A stretch of DNA of 64,000 nucleotides, taken from NCBI RefSeq assembly GCF_017592825.1, contig NZ_JAGFMD010000002.1, forward strand, positions 310,001 through 374,000. The letters are read 5' to 3'. Below the pieces are notes generated by a model that saw only the letters and a list, made by a program, of their open reading frames with translations, searched no databases and was not told where the DNA came from. How positions within the stretch are numbered: position 1 is the stretch's first letter; every line of letters begins with the position of its first letter. Below are positions 42,258 to 51,385 of the stretch, piece by piece. The translations under genes and the position numbers were made by a program. Origin of the DNA: Roseivirga sp. E12 (GTDB taxonomy: Bacteria > Bacteroidota > Bacteroidia > Cytophagales > Cyclobacteriaceae).

Positions 42258-42629
42258 AAGTCCATTATCTTCATTAGGAAGGCTTTGCTCAAGAAGTGTC
42301 AATCTCTGTTGAATCTCCAATAAGTTTGCCGTCCTAAGTCGCATAAACCTCCCAATAGTCATTACTATGGCTACTATTAGGCTAAATATTCCTAGGATTA
42401 TAAGAAAAGGCACAAGAGTAGAAATCACACTTTCGTATGAAGTAACTCCCTTTTTATAAAGATTCATCTGCTGGCTAAAGTCCATAAAAGTTAGCACCAT
42501 AAATGCACAAACCACCAATAGTGTGACAATCCACGCTACAGTGCTGATGGTGGTCAATGATTTATCTTTTCTTTTCTCTCTTTCAATCATTTTCCAGACT
42601 GCATCGTTACTTTTTCCTCTTTCACTCAT
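42252..42629 (-). CDS. Small membrane protein coupled to ECF sigma factor (possible anti-sigma)
   Basis: 125 residues. A charged cytoplasmic N-terminus (about 1-22, WKMIEREKRKDKS), two membrane helices (about 27-48 and 67-92), and a C-terminal helix (MRLRTANLLEIQQRLTLLEQ). The start overlaps the sigma gene stop by four bases (ATGA), so the two are probably translated together. A role in holding the sigma factor is inferred from position; no known anti-sigma motif (such as a zinc-binding HxxxCxxC) is present. Confidence 0.6.
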   Translation of the reverse strand: MSERGKSNDAVWKMIEREKRKDKSLTTISTVAWIVTLLVVCAFMVLTFMDFSQQMNLYKKGVTSYESVISTLVPFLIILGIFSLIVAIVMTIGRFMRLRTANLLEIQQRLTLLEQSLPNEDNGLL

Positions 42630-43198
42630 GACTTTTTCATTTTAGTTTCTAACAATTCTTTAATCTTCAGTTTTCCATTATAGATTCTTGACTTGACGGT
42701 ACCGAGAGAGCAACCTAGAATAAATGCTATTTCGGAATAGTCCATGCCTTCAAAGAAGTTCAGGATAATCACTTCTCTCAATTTGGTAGACAGACCATCT
42801 AGAGAATTCTGTAAGATATCTTCTCTCTTAAAGTCTATTTCCTCTAACATCAATTCTGTTAATTCATCCATATCGGGTTTCAACATTTCGTGAAACTCTC
42901 TTAATCTTTTTGTGCTTTTGAAATAGTCCAGTGCTCTGTTTCTAGCAATTTGAAACAACCAAGTCTTAAACCTTCTTGTGTCCGAGAGATTGGCCAATTG
43001 TCTATAGACATTGAGCCATACCTCCTGATTCAAATCTTGAGCCACTTCACGATTGGTTAGGTTCTCCAAAAAGACCAGTGTGCTCTGGCTAAAGCGCTCG
43101 TATAGATCTCTAAATGCAGGTTCATTGCCTGCCTGACACCTCAACACAAGGAGGTTCAGCTTAAAGTTCAATGATCCAGATTCTCGCCTTTTTGTCAT
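42626..43198 (-). CDS. ECF-type RNA polymerase sigma factor
   Basis: 190 residues with region 2 (about 22-95; REVAQDLNQEVWLNVYRQL, FKTWLFQIARNRALDYFKS) and region 4 (about 130-185; EGMDYSEIAFILGCSLGTVK, SRIYNGKLKIKELL). Typical Bacteroidota SigW/RpoE-like length. It is divergent from the HTTM gene and coupled downstream to a small membrane protein. Confidence 0.93.
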   Translation of the reverse strand: MTKRRESGSLNFKLNLLVLRCQAGNEPAFRDLYERFSQSTLVFLENLTNREVAQDLNQEVWLNVYRQLANLSDTRRFKTWLFQIARNRALDYFKSTKRLREFHEMLKPDMDELTELMLEEIDFKREDILQNSLDGLSTKLREVIILNFFEGMDYSEIAFILGCSLGTVKSRIYNGKLKIKELLETKMKKS

Positions 43199-43334
43199 TC
43201 TAAATTTCTCGCCCCTTAAGACGACTCAGAATTTTGATAGTTCAATTTGCAAGAAAGTTTTTCTCACTCGGCACATTCAATGAGTAATAGGTATTGTTCG
43301 CAACGGATTGATATATTTACTTTCATATCAAGTC

Positions 43335-44723
43335 ATGAACATTCTGCAAGGAGATCTCAAAGAAGTCTGGGGTAAGAAAAAGATCAAAAATCTATTTCAG
43401 CCTGTTGATAACTCTTCCATAGTAATATTTCGACTAGTATTTGGTGCGATCATGTTCTGGGAGGTAACTCGGTATTTCAGGTACGACTGGATACATCGCT
43501 ATTGGGTGGAGCCTGACTTCAACTTTAGTTACGGTCCATTCAACTTTCAACCCTTGCCTGAACAGTACATGTACTTGCTTTGGTACACTTTAGGAACTCT
43601 CGCCATCTTCATTCTAATAGGCTTTCTCTACCGCATCAGTACGGTCCTGTTTTTTGTCTTGTTCAGTTATACTTTTCTGCTGGAGCAGGCACGATATCTC
43701 AACCACTTTTACCTGGTCATGATCATCAGTTTCATTCTGATCTTTATTCCCGCCCACCGGCACTTCTCCTTGGATAGTATACTGTTTAGGAAGATCAGGT
43801 CATCCTTAATCCCCTGCTGGAGTTTGTGGTTAGTCCGGTTTACTATAGCCATTCCGTACTTTTTTGGCGGTGTTGCTAAGATTAATCCTGATTGGCTCAG
43901 AGGTTATCCCCTGAGCAATTGGTTGCAATCAGATATGGACTTCCCTCTTATTGGTCAGTTTTTCGATCAGCGATGGATGGTCATGTTTATGTCTTACTCC
44001 GGTCTTCTTTTGGACCTACTTATCGTTCCTGTCCTTCTCTTTAAACGAACTAGACTCATTGGCTTTATCATCATATCCCTGTTTCACTTGATGAATGATC
44101 AACTTTTTAGTATCGGTATCTTCCCTTGGTTTATGATGTTTGCCACCACCATCTTTTTTGCTCCTGACTGGCCAAGAAAGCTGCTTTCATCGGTTGGGCT
44201 TAAACCAAATCCCAATACTCATTTCCAGGACTATAGTCTTTCAAGACCAATAGTTCAAAAAGGAATCATTGTCGGACTCGCCTTGTTTGTCGCCTTACAA
44301 GTCAGCTTACCATTCAGGCATTTGTTGATACCAGGAAATGTGCACTGGACAGAAGAAGGGCATCGCTATGCCTGGCATATGAAGCTCAGGGGCAAGTCAG
44401 GTATTACCAGATTCTATATTCAGGATGAAGATTCCGAAGAAAAGATACAAATCAGAACGGATGGATTTATCGAGGATTGGCAGGCTAACAAGATGGATGG
44501 TAAACCCTATATGATCTGGGAATTTGCACAACATATTCAAAAAGAATTCAGACTGATGGGCTCAAACGTTAAGGTCTATGTAGACGCTTGGGCCTCACTC
44601 AATGGCCGGAGCTACCAACAGCTTATTGCGCCTAACTTTGACATCACCCAAGTACCAAAGCCATGGTTTGGCAATGCAGATTGGATATTACCCCTAAATA
44701 CCCCTCTGGAAAACCAACGATAA
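43335..44723 (+). CDS. HTTM-domain protein (vitamin K-dependent gamma-carboxylase-like)
   Basis: 462 residues from the ATG at 43335; a TTG nine codons earlier is less likely. The HTTM domain spans about 20-290 with roughly seven or eight membrane helices and the family blocks VFGAIMFWEVTRYF, YLNHFYLVMIISFILIFIPA and PYFFGGVAKINPDWLRGYPL, the last carrying the lysine equivalent to the catalytic base of gamma-carboxylase. The C-terminal 130 residues (VHWTEEGHRYAWHMKLRGK) form the soluble domain. Bacterial members are of unknown substrate; carboxylation has not been shown for most. A promoter-like TTG/TATATTTA pair lies at 43294-43319. Confidence 0.88.
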   Translation: MNILQGDLKEVWGKKKIKNLFQPVDNSSIVIFRLVFGAIMFWEVTRYFRYDWIHRYWVEPDFNFSYGPFNFQPLPEQYMYLLWYTLGTLAIFILIGFLYRISTVLFFVLFSYTFLLEQARYLNHFYLVMIISFILIFIPAHRHFSLDSILFRKIRSSLIPCWSLWLVRFTIAIPYFFGGVAKINPDWLRGYPLSNWLQSDMDFPLIGQFFDQRWMVMFMSYSGLLLDLLIVPVLLFKRTRLIGFIIISLFHLMNDQLFSIGIFPWFMMFATTIFFAPDWPRKLLSSVGLKPNPNTHFQDYSLSRPIVQKGIIVGLALFVALQVSLPFRHLLIPGNVHWTEEGHRYAWHMKLRGKSGITRFYIQDEDSEEKIQIRTDGFIEDWQANKMDGKPYMIWEFAQHIQKEFRLMGSNVKVYVDAWASLNGRSYQQLIAPNFDITQVPKPWFGNADWILPLNTPLENQR

Positions 44724-44849
44724 CGATGCGTTCAACTTTACGTTGATATACTAAGCAGTTAATACTCTACGGGTTAAATCCAGATGTACTAAGGGAGTTT
44801 CCTACCTAAGGTGTTTCTATTTTGACGTGCTCCCGTTCAACCTCTGTTA

Positions 44850-45578
44850 ATGAAGAACCTTCAACCAATACTAATTCTTCTCACTATCATTGTCTTCAAT
44901 TCGTGTAGTGGAGATGATCCTACCGTTGTAAAACCTATCACAAGTTTCCAACAAGATCGATTTTTCATTGAAGTTGGTGAGACCGTCACTTTTACTAATA
45001 CGAGTGAAAACGGCCAGACTTATTTTTGGGATTTTGGAGACAATACAACCTCTAATGAGGAAAACCCAGACCACGTTTACGAAGAACTCGGGGAATTTGT
45101 AGTTAGACTTACTGTCACCAGTAGTACAGGAGAACGCATAGCCACGACCTCAAGCGTTTTAGTAGGCAATCGATGGGCCTTGGCGATAAGAGTAGACACC
45201 ATAAACTTCATGGATTCTAATGGAGATCCATGGGATGATGATGATACAGGGCCAGATTTGTTGATTGGCTTTTACGAGGCCATTAACCCCAATACTAATT
45301 CGTTTTTAAATTTTGGAAACGATTATGTCGAAAGTGACTTTCCAGCCGGTGGGCGATTACCTCCAGAGTTTCAGGTAATGTTTACTGATCAAGATTGGGA
45401 GCTGATATTTCTCGACAATGAACCTCCGCTGAATATGTTACAAAATTCAGTAGTAATGGATCGTTTTACTTTTAACCCTATCACGATTGAATCTGAAAAA
45501 GACTATGAATTGGGTGGAGGTGTATTCGAAATAACTGCGAATGGCTTTCGGTTCTCATTAGTCTTTGAGATTCGATAA
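44850..45578 (+). CDS. PKD-domain lipoprotein A
   Basis: 242 residues. A lipoprotein signal ends IVFNSC (Cys19), a linker follows, then one PKD domain (about 35-110) with the standard TYFWDFGDNTTSNEENP, HVYEELGEFVVRLTV pattern. The C-terminal 130 residues are a separate beta-rich domain containing DSNGDPWDDDDTGPDLLIGF. It is paralogous to the next gene over its whole length. Probably surface or periplasmic; the partner is unknown. Confidence 0.85.
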   Translation: MKNLQPILILLTIIVFNSCSGDDPTVVKPITSFQQDRFFIEVGETVTFTNTSENGQTYFWDFGDNTTSNEENPDHVYEELGEFVVRLTVTSSTGERIATTSSVLVGNRWALAIRVDTINFMDSNGDPWDDDDTGPDLLIGFYEAINPNTNSFLNFGNDYVESDFPAGGRLPPEFQVMFTDQDWELIFLDNEPPLNMLQNSVVMDRFTFNPITIESEKDYELGGGVFEITANGFRFSLVFEIR

Positions 45579-45674
45579 ACAGTAAATTTTCTGAATTCCA
45601 TTCAAACAACAACTAAGGGAATTGTATTAATTAGGTGTTAAGTTTAAAAATACTCTTCGATTAAATACTCAACT

Positions 45675-46409
45675 ATGAAAAACCTCTTCAAAATCATTGC
45701 CTTAGCCTCTATTGTATTAATCTATTCCTGTGGAGGAAGTGACGATGAAGGGCCTACCGTAATCCCAACACCCAATTTCACTCAAGATAGGCAGGTAGTT
45801 GAACCTGGTGATATCGTGACATTCACTAATACATCAACAGATGGAGAAACATTTTCATGGAATTTTGGAGATAATACAACAGCGGTCGCCACCCAAAATG
45901 CCTCACACACTTTCAATTCAGTTGGTACATTCACGGTGACGCTTACCGTAACAAGCAGCTCTGGCGATGTGGCTACATCTACCAGTACAGTACTTGTGGG
46001 AAATAGATTCACTGTAGCATTGGCGGTTACAGCAATCAGCTTTGTGAATGACAACAATGAGGCATGGGACCCTGATGGAAGCGGTCCTGAATTACTCTTT
46101 GGGTTCTTTCCTGTTGGACAGGATATATTTAATCCATTCCAACTTGGTGATGATTTTACTAGCAACGATTTACCAAGGAGTGGAACAATTGACACTCCTA
46201 GTCAGGTGATGCTAACAGATGCCAACTGGAATTTTGTCTACATTGATAATGACGAACCTTTCACTGACGCAAATGTATCTGACTTTATGGCATCATTTAC
46301 CATAAACCCGGTTACCATTGCCAGCGAGATAGACTACCAAACTGGCGAAGGTCAGTTTGAATTCCAAGCTGACGGGTATGGTTTCATCATTGCCTTTGAT
46401 ATAAGATAA
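45675..46409 (+). CDS. PKD-domain lipoprotein B (tandem paralogue)
   Basis: 244 residues with the same layout as the preceding gene: lipobox VLIYSC, a PKD domain (about 38-112; SWNFGDNTTAVATQNASHTF) and a C-terminal domain with WDPDGSGPELLFGFFPVGQD at the position matching WDDDDTGPDLLIGF of the first copy. The two C-terminal domains share start and end motifs (VLVGNR... and FDIR/FEIR), which supports tandem duplication followed by divergence. Its stop is one base from the end of the convergent MOSC gene. Confidence 0.85.
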   Translation: MKNLFKIIALASIVLIYSCGGSDDEGPTVIPTPNFTQDRQVVEPGDIVTFTNTSTDGETFSWNFGDNTTAVATQNASHTFNSVGTFTVTLTVTSSSGDVATSTSTVLVGNRFTVALAVTAISFVNDNNEAWDPDGSGPELLFGFFPVGQDIFNPFQLGDDFTSNDLPRSGTIDTPSQVMLTDANWNFVYIDNDEPFTDANVSDFMASFTINPVTIASEIDYQTGEGQFEFQADGYGFIIAFDIR

Positions 46410-46410
46410 T

Positions 46411-46896
46411 CTAGTCTAAAACTTTTATTGAATCACCTCGAGTAATTCGGCCTGACTGAATTACTCGACAGGTGATGCCACCATGGCCTCGCATGGCGTT
46501 ATAACCACCTCGGCCTAGGTTTTCTTCCATTCTTGAACATGGATGACATTCTCCGGTATACTCTAGAATGGCTTGGCCAATTTGAAAACGCCTGTTCTTA
46601 AGAGCCAGAAGATTAATACCCGAGGTAACGATATTTCTTCTTAATAGAAGTGGATCGATTCCTTCCTTGCCCATAAAGGAAGCAACAGCATTAATATGTT
46701 CTTGTGAAATCAAGGTTACTTGACGCTTGCCTCCTTTACTGGCATAATGATCTCCCTCAAGGCCTACTTCGGCAATGGCATTCACCTCAGTCATCATAAG
46801 AGGAGGTTGCTTACGATAAGGTCTGATCGTAACCTTCATTACTTTTCCGTCTTGAGCCAATTGGCTCGTCAGTTCCCTAATACTTTTCCCCAGCAT
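46411..46896 (-). CDS. MOSC-domain protein
   Basis: 161 residues from the ATG at 46896, one base after the upstream stop; a TTG four codons earlier is possible. The MOSC fold (MoCo sulfurase C-terminal) is supported by the GLEGDHYASKGGKRQVTLIS block, then the LLRRNIVTSGINLLAL block, and the cysteine loop YTGECHPCSRME. The conserved Cys of MOSC proteins carries sulfur or binds molybdenum cofactor in relatives such as YiiM. A role in molybdenum cofactor or N-hydroxylated compound metabolism is family-based. Probably cotranscribed with the hydroxylase gene. Confidence 0.85.
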   Translation of the reverse strand: MLGKSIRELTSQLAQDGKVMKVTIRPYRKQPPLMMTEVNAIAEVGLEGDHYASKGGKRQVTLISQEHINAVASFMGKEGIDPLLLRRNIVTSGINLLALKNRRFQIGQAILEYTGECHPCSRMEENLGRGGYNAMRGHGGITCRVIQSGRITRGDSIKVLD

Positions 46897-46897
46897 A

Positions 46898-47737
46898 TTA
46901 ATCTCCAAATTTTGAACCCGTGGGAGGGCGGTAAGGTTCGAAAGGAATTTTCAAAAGGCTCCCCATCTGATCATTTTCTTTTGGATCCATGTGCGTGTCT
47001 ATACCATAAACTAACTCAGTGGTATCCTCTACCTGAGCAAAGGTCCCAAATATTCTATCCCAAAAAGAAAAGATATTTCCGTAGTTGGTATCAGTTAAAG
47101 GTTGCATATAGTGATGGTGCACCTTGTGCATGAGTGGTGTAATGAAAACCCAAGAAAGTGCACGATCTACAGCTTTAGGCATATTAATATTGGCATGTGT
47201 GATATGGGCAAAGAGTACAGACAGGCTTTGGTAAACCATGATAATCCACATTGGAGCACCAATAACCATCACAGCCAAAATGGTAAAGCCAATTCTAAAA
47301 ACTGTCTCTCCTGGGTGATGTCTCAGCCCTGTCGTCACATCCACCGTAGTATCCGAATGGTGAACCAAGTGGAACTTCCACATCCATTTGACCTTATGCT
47401 CGGTCCAATGGATAAAGTAAGCGCCAATTAAGTCCATAAGCAGAACTCCGACAATCAGTTGTCCCCAAAGCGGCAGGTCGATAATATACAGCAAGCCAAA
47501 CCTATTCTGAGCCACTAAATCTGAGGCGAACAGCAGCGCTCCAGCGAGTCCGAAACCGATAATCATAGTGGTCAATGTCAGAAACAGATTGATGCCCGCG
47601 TGCCTCCACTTCTTATAACTAAAGCGAATTAAAGGAACTGTTCCTTCAAGTATCCAAAAGAATAGAATACCACTAATGAGTATACCTGCTCTGAACTCAG
47701 TAGGTACATTATCGAAGAAACTTACAAGAGATTCCAT
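46898..47737 (-). CDS. Sterol desaturase/fatty acid hydroxylase family membrane protein
   Basis: 279 residues with about four membrane helices in the first 180 residues. The di-iron histidine boxes of the family are intact: HWTEH (HxxxH) and HLVHHSD (HxxHH) at about 132-156, and HKVHHHY at about 216-222, a later HxxHH. Such enzymes hydroxylate or desaturate sterols, carotenoids or alkyl lipids with oxygen and an electron donor; the substrate here is unknown. It is followed directly by the MOSC gene. Confidence 0.9.
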   Translation of the reverse strand: MESLVSFFDNVPTEFRAGILISGILFFWILEGTVPLIRFSYKKWRHAGINLFLTLTTMIIGFGLAGALLFASDLVAQNRFGLLYIIDLPLWGQLIVGVLLMDLIGAYFIHWTEHKVKWMWKFHLVHHSDTTVDVTTGLRHHPGETVFRIGFTILAVMVIGAPMWIIMVYQSLSVLFAHITHANINMPKAVDRALSWVFITPLMHKVHHHYMQPLTDTNYGNIFSFWDRIFGTFAQVEDTTELVYGIDTHMDPKENDQMGSLLKIPFEPYRPPTGSKFGD

Positions 47738-47838
47738 CCTCCAATTTATTCTGCATGCAGCACAATTGCAATCGGTGTAAGATCAATCTCAATATTTGCG
47801 GGATTTACCTATCTTAAGATCACCTTTTAAACTTCGCC

Positions 47839-49266
47839 ATGAAATTCAGGACCCTATTCTTAGTAATCACTTTTACAATCACAACCATAGCACTTTCCAT
47901 TGCCCAAGAATTCTCTAGAGCCGTTCAACCTTATGTAAGGATTCAGGAATCTACAGTTGCCATTACCAATGTGAAACTGATAGACGGAACAGGTGGGCCA
48001 ATAAGAAACAATCAAACCGTTGTATTTACAGGAGAAAATATAATTGCTATTGGAAACAGTAATCAGGTGACCATACCTGAGGGAGCCACACACATTGATG
48101 GCAGTGGTAAAACAATAATCCCTGGATTAGTAATGTTACACGAGCACATCTTCTACCCTAAACCCTTTGATGGTGTTTTCAGTGTTGCTCAAATGACATT
48201 TACCTTCCCCAGGCTTTACCTAGCAGGCGGTGTTACCACCATTAGAACAGCGGGAAGCATAGAACCACAAACAGACCTCAATATTCGCAAATCAATACAA
48301 GAAGGGCGAATGCTTGGACCTAAGATGGACCTGACGGGTCCGTTTATCGAAAGGGCGGGCACGCCAGTTCCTGAAGTGGGTATTATCAATAGCTCTAAAG
48401 AAGGCGTGGAAATGGTGAATTTCTGGGCCGATAGGGGCATCAACTCATTCAAGGTCTATCAAAACATTACCAAAGAAGACCTTACTCAAGTTGTGAAGGC
48501 TGCGCATGCAAAAGACAAAAAAGTGACAGGTCATATTTGCTCAGTCACCTATCGAGAAGCAGCAGAAATTGGTATTGATAATATTGAGCATGGTTTCTTC
48601 CAAAGCTCCGATTTTGTGAAGGATAAAGTGGACGATTTTTGCCCAGCATTCAAAAGAGGTCAGGCCCTTAGAGACCTTGACTTAGACAGCCCTGAAATGA
48701 AATCACTAATGGACTTTCTGATTGAAAAGGATGTGGCCATAACCTCAACTTTACCTGTTTTTGAGCCCTATACTGATCGTGAGGTCGTCTTAGGCGGTGG
48801 TATAGATGCAATGAGTCCAGAAATCAAAGAAAGCTTAATAGCCAGTCACACGAGAAGACAAGGAAAAGATGCTGCATCATTGGCCCAATTCAAGAAGCAA
48901 ATGGCTTGGGAAAAAATGTTCTATGAAGCAGGAGGAAAACTAGTAGCTGGTACTGATCCCACTGGTGCAGGCAGAACAGTAGCTGGCTATGCCAACCAAA
49001 GGGTGGTAGAACTCTTTATTGAAGCAGGCTTTAGCTTGACAGAGGCAATTAAAATTTCATCACTCAATGGTGCAAAATACCTCGAGAGAGATGTCGAAGT
49101 AGGCTCTGTGGAAGTTGGAAAGAAGGCGGACCTTGTCCTAATTGATGGTGATCTTGAAGCCGATGTTGCCAACATTCGAAAGATGGAAGTAGTCTTCAAA
49201 AACGGCATTGGTTTCGACTCTCAAAAAATCTTCCAATCGATGAAGGGTAAGGTTGGAATGCACTGA
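47839..49266 (+). CDS. Secreted amidohydrolase-family protein
   Basis: 475 residues with a signal peptide (ending IALSIAQ). It is a metal-dependent amidohydrolase of the same broad group as the lipoprotein at 32383: LHEH metal pair near residue 99, bridging lysine in SFKVYQN near 205, His residues in VTGHICS and NIEHGFF, and the catalytic Asp in LVAGTDPTG. The C-terminal VGKKADLVLIDGD returns to the beta domain. The substrate is unknown. It is followed after 31 bases by the DUF3857-type gene on the same strand. Confidence 0.86.
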   Translation: MKFRTLFLVITFTITTIALSIAQEFSRAVQPYVRIQESTVAITNVKLIDGTGGPIRNNQTVVFTGENIIAIGNSNQVTIPEGATHIDGSGKTIIPGLVMLHEHIFYPKPFDGVFSVAQMTFTFPRLYLAGGVTTIRTAGSIEPQTDLNIRKSIQEGRMLGPKMDLTGPFIERAGTPVPEVGIINSSKEGVEMVNFWADRGINSFKVYQNITKEDLTQVVKAAHAKDKKVTGHICSVTYREAAEIGIDNIEHGFFQSSDFVKDKVDDFCPAFKRGQALRDLDLDSPEMKSLMDFLIEKDVAITSTLPVFEPYTDREVVLGGGIDAMSPEIKESLIASHTRRQGKDAASLAQFKKQMAWEKMFYEAGGKLVAGTDPTGAGRTVAGYANQRVVELFIEAGFSLTEAIKISSLNGAKYLERDVEVGSVEVGKKADLVLIDGDLEADVANIRKMEVVFKNGIGFDSQKIFQSMKGKVGMH

Positions 49267-49297
49267 TTAACCATCTATTTTCAAGGATATCTTTACA

Positions 49298-51271
49298 ATG
49301 AACATGACTCACAAGACCTTAATACATCGAAGTGTTGGTGTAATTCTTTTATTGCTGATTCAATTTACTGCGTTATCTCAAAATCGGAATTTTGGTTTTG
49401 TTAGCGATGAAGAACTGAAGCTCAAAACCTACGCTGCAGATAAAGAGGCAGAGGCAGTTATACTCTTTGACAAAGGGAAATCCACCTTCAAGATTGATCG
49501 CGAAAAGGGTCAATTCAATATTATTTTCACCAGAACTAAGCGAATTAAGATCCTTAAAACTTCCGGTCAGGCAAGGGGAGATATTAACATATACTTTTTC
49601 CGAAGTGGTTATAATAGAGAACAATTGGTGTATGATATTAAGGCCACTGCCTATAATTGGGACGACACAAAGGGTCAAATTAAAAATGAACTCTCGGAGA
49701 AAGATATCTATGAAGAACAATTGGGTAACGAGCTGTGGACGAAGAAATTTGTAATACCAAACGTCAAAGTGGGGAGTGTAATTGAATACCAATATACACT
49801 TGAGATTCCTCGAAGCAACAATATTCCAGATTGGGAATTCCAAAGCGATTTACCAACAGTCTACAGCGAGTATGAAGTTGGCATAATCCCATTCTATGAA
49901 TACACCTACCTGCTCCAAGGTAAAACTCGCTTTGACTACACTTCCAATAGTGAATCAAAATTCGATAGAACATTCGCGGACATTGAATTCAAAGATGTCA
50001 ACTACAAGTTTGCTATGAAAAATTTGTCCGCATTTAATGATGAATCCTTTATCACATCAAAAAGTGATTACATCGTTAAAATGGATTGGCAACTGACAAA
50101 GATTTACAAGCCCGATGGTACAAGTGACGAGTTTATGACCACCTGGCCTCAACTTTCAAAGGAATTATTGGCCTATGATAGCTATGGAAAGTTCATTCAG
50201 AAAAGCAGTAGGTCGGCTAAAAAGATCTTCAAGGATGAACTTAAAGTAAGTTCGCTCACTCCAATCGAAAAAGCTCAAAAAATCACCGACTACGTGAAGA
50301 ATCGTTTTTCATGGAATGGCTACTTCCAAAAATACACCGAGTTATCCACAAAGGAATTCATGGCACTCAACGAGGGGAGTACTGCAGAGATAAATCTCTT
50401 CTTAGCCGGTTTGCTTCAAGCAGCTGGCCTCAACGCTAAGGCTGTGCTGATCAGTACTCGAAGTCATGGGAAAATCATAAAAACTGATCCATTCGAAAGC
50501 TTTTTCAACTCCAGCATAGTTCTACTAGAGTTAGATGGCAGAAGCTATCTTTTAGATGCAACGGAGCCCTTGTTGCCCTTTGGTTGGATACCAGCTCAGT
50601 GCATTAACGAACAAGGTTTGGTAATTACAAAAGAAGGCGAATTATGGGTGAATCTTTCAACCGAACCCCTCTCTTCAATTCAAGAAGAATTAGCTCTAAG
50701 CATAGATTTGGAGAGTAATTTGGTAGTTGGAGATTTCAAACGATCAATGACAGGTTATGACGCATTGATTGCGAAAAAAGACCCTGATTTCTTAAAAGAG
50801 GCTTTAGAATCATATAATCTGGAAGGTGAAATTATTAAATCCGAAATATCTCAACGAAATAAAGCATTCACAATTAATTATAGCGCCAGTGCTCCGGGTA
50901 TAGACCGTTTTGGAGACCTAATTAATATCCGACCATTTCTTAACAAGCCCTGGGGGTCAAACCCGCTAAAGGCAAAATCAAGAAGCTATCCTGTTGATCT
51001 TATTTACAAAAGGCATAGGGAATATATCAGCACTTTAAGCATTCCGGAAGGCTTTCAAGTACTCTCAAAACCAGAGAATCTATTGATTGATAATGGTCTC
51101 ATAAAAATAGACTATCAAGTTCAGGAAGTTAACAACGCACTTCTCATTCAAGGAAAGTATATCTTTAAAAAATCAGTCTATGATCCCAAAGAGTACAAAC
51201 AGATAAGACAGCATATAGATCAGTTTGTTGATAAATTCAATGAGCTTGTTGTACTTAAGAAAATTGAATAA
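49298..51271 (+). CDS. DUF3857/transglutaminase-like protein with degenerate active site
   Basis: 657 residues with a signal peptide (LLLIQFTALSQ). An N-terminal DUF3857 domain (about 50-220; EYQYTLEIPRSNNIPDWEFQ) is followed by a transglutaminase-like domain (about 285-430) and a beta-rich C-terminal region. In active members the core reads G-x-C-x-D and FNH; here the corresponding parts are GSTAEINLFLAGLLQAAGL and FFNSSIVLLELDG, so the Cys and His are absent while the Asp (LLDATEP) remains. Catalysis is therefore unlikely, and a binding or scaffold role fits better. Several Bacteroidota relatives share this degeneracy. Co-directional with the amidohydrolase. Confidence 0.85.
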   Translation: MNMTHKTLIHRSVGVILLLLIQFTALSQNRNFGFVSDEELKLKTYAADKEAEAVILFDKGKSTFKIDREKGQFNIIFTRTKRIKILKTSGQARGDINIYFFRSGYNREQLVYDIKATAYNWDDTKGQIKNELSEKDIYEEQLGNELWTKKFVIPNVKVGSVIEYQYTLEIPRSNNIPDWEFQSDLPTVYSEYEVGIIPFYEYTYLLQGKTRFDYTSNSESKFDRTFADIEFKDVNYKFAMKNLSAFNDESFITSKSDYIVKMDWQLTKIYKPDGTSDEFMTTWPQLSKELLAYDSYGKFIQKSSRSAKKIFKDELKVSSLTPIEKAQKITDYVKNRFSWNGYFQKYTELSTKEFMALNEGSTAEINLFLAGLLQAAGLNAKAVLISTRSHGKIIKTDPFESFFNSSIVLLELDGRSYLLDATEPLLPFGWIPAQCINEQGLVITKEGELWVNLSTEPLSSIQEELALSIDLESNLVVGDFKRSMTGYDALIAKKDPDFLKEALESYNLEGEIIKSEISQRNKAFTINYSASAPGIDRFGDLINIRPFLNKPWGSNPLKAKSRSYPVDLIYKRHREYISTLSIPEGFQVLSKPENLLIDNGLIKIDYQVQEVNNALLIQGKYIFKKSVYDPKEYKQIRQHIDQFVDKFNELVVLKKIE

Positions 51272-51291
51272 GGACTGCTATTTGGCTTATC

Positions 51292-51380
51292 AAGAATTAT
51301 TCTAAATAATTTTATCATCCGCTTGATATTCTAAAACTCAATTCTATATTTGTGCCACTATTAAGAATTGGTCTAAATAA
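51292..51380 (+). promoter_or_regulatory. Duplicated 18-mer ahead of the PepSY gene (possible iron-responsive operator)
   Basis: Copies at 51292-51309 and 51363-51380 share 16 of 18 bases (AAGAATTnnTCTAAATAA). The first includes the palindrome AGAAT-T-ATTCT and also lies within the longer inverted repeat AATTATT-CTA-AATAATT (51295-51311). The second ends five bases before the start codon. The position and AT-rich symmetry resemble metal-responsive sites (Fur- or DtxR-like). Confidence 0.5.
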
Positions 51381-51385
51381 GAATA

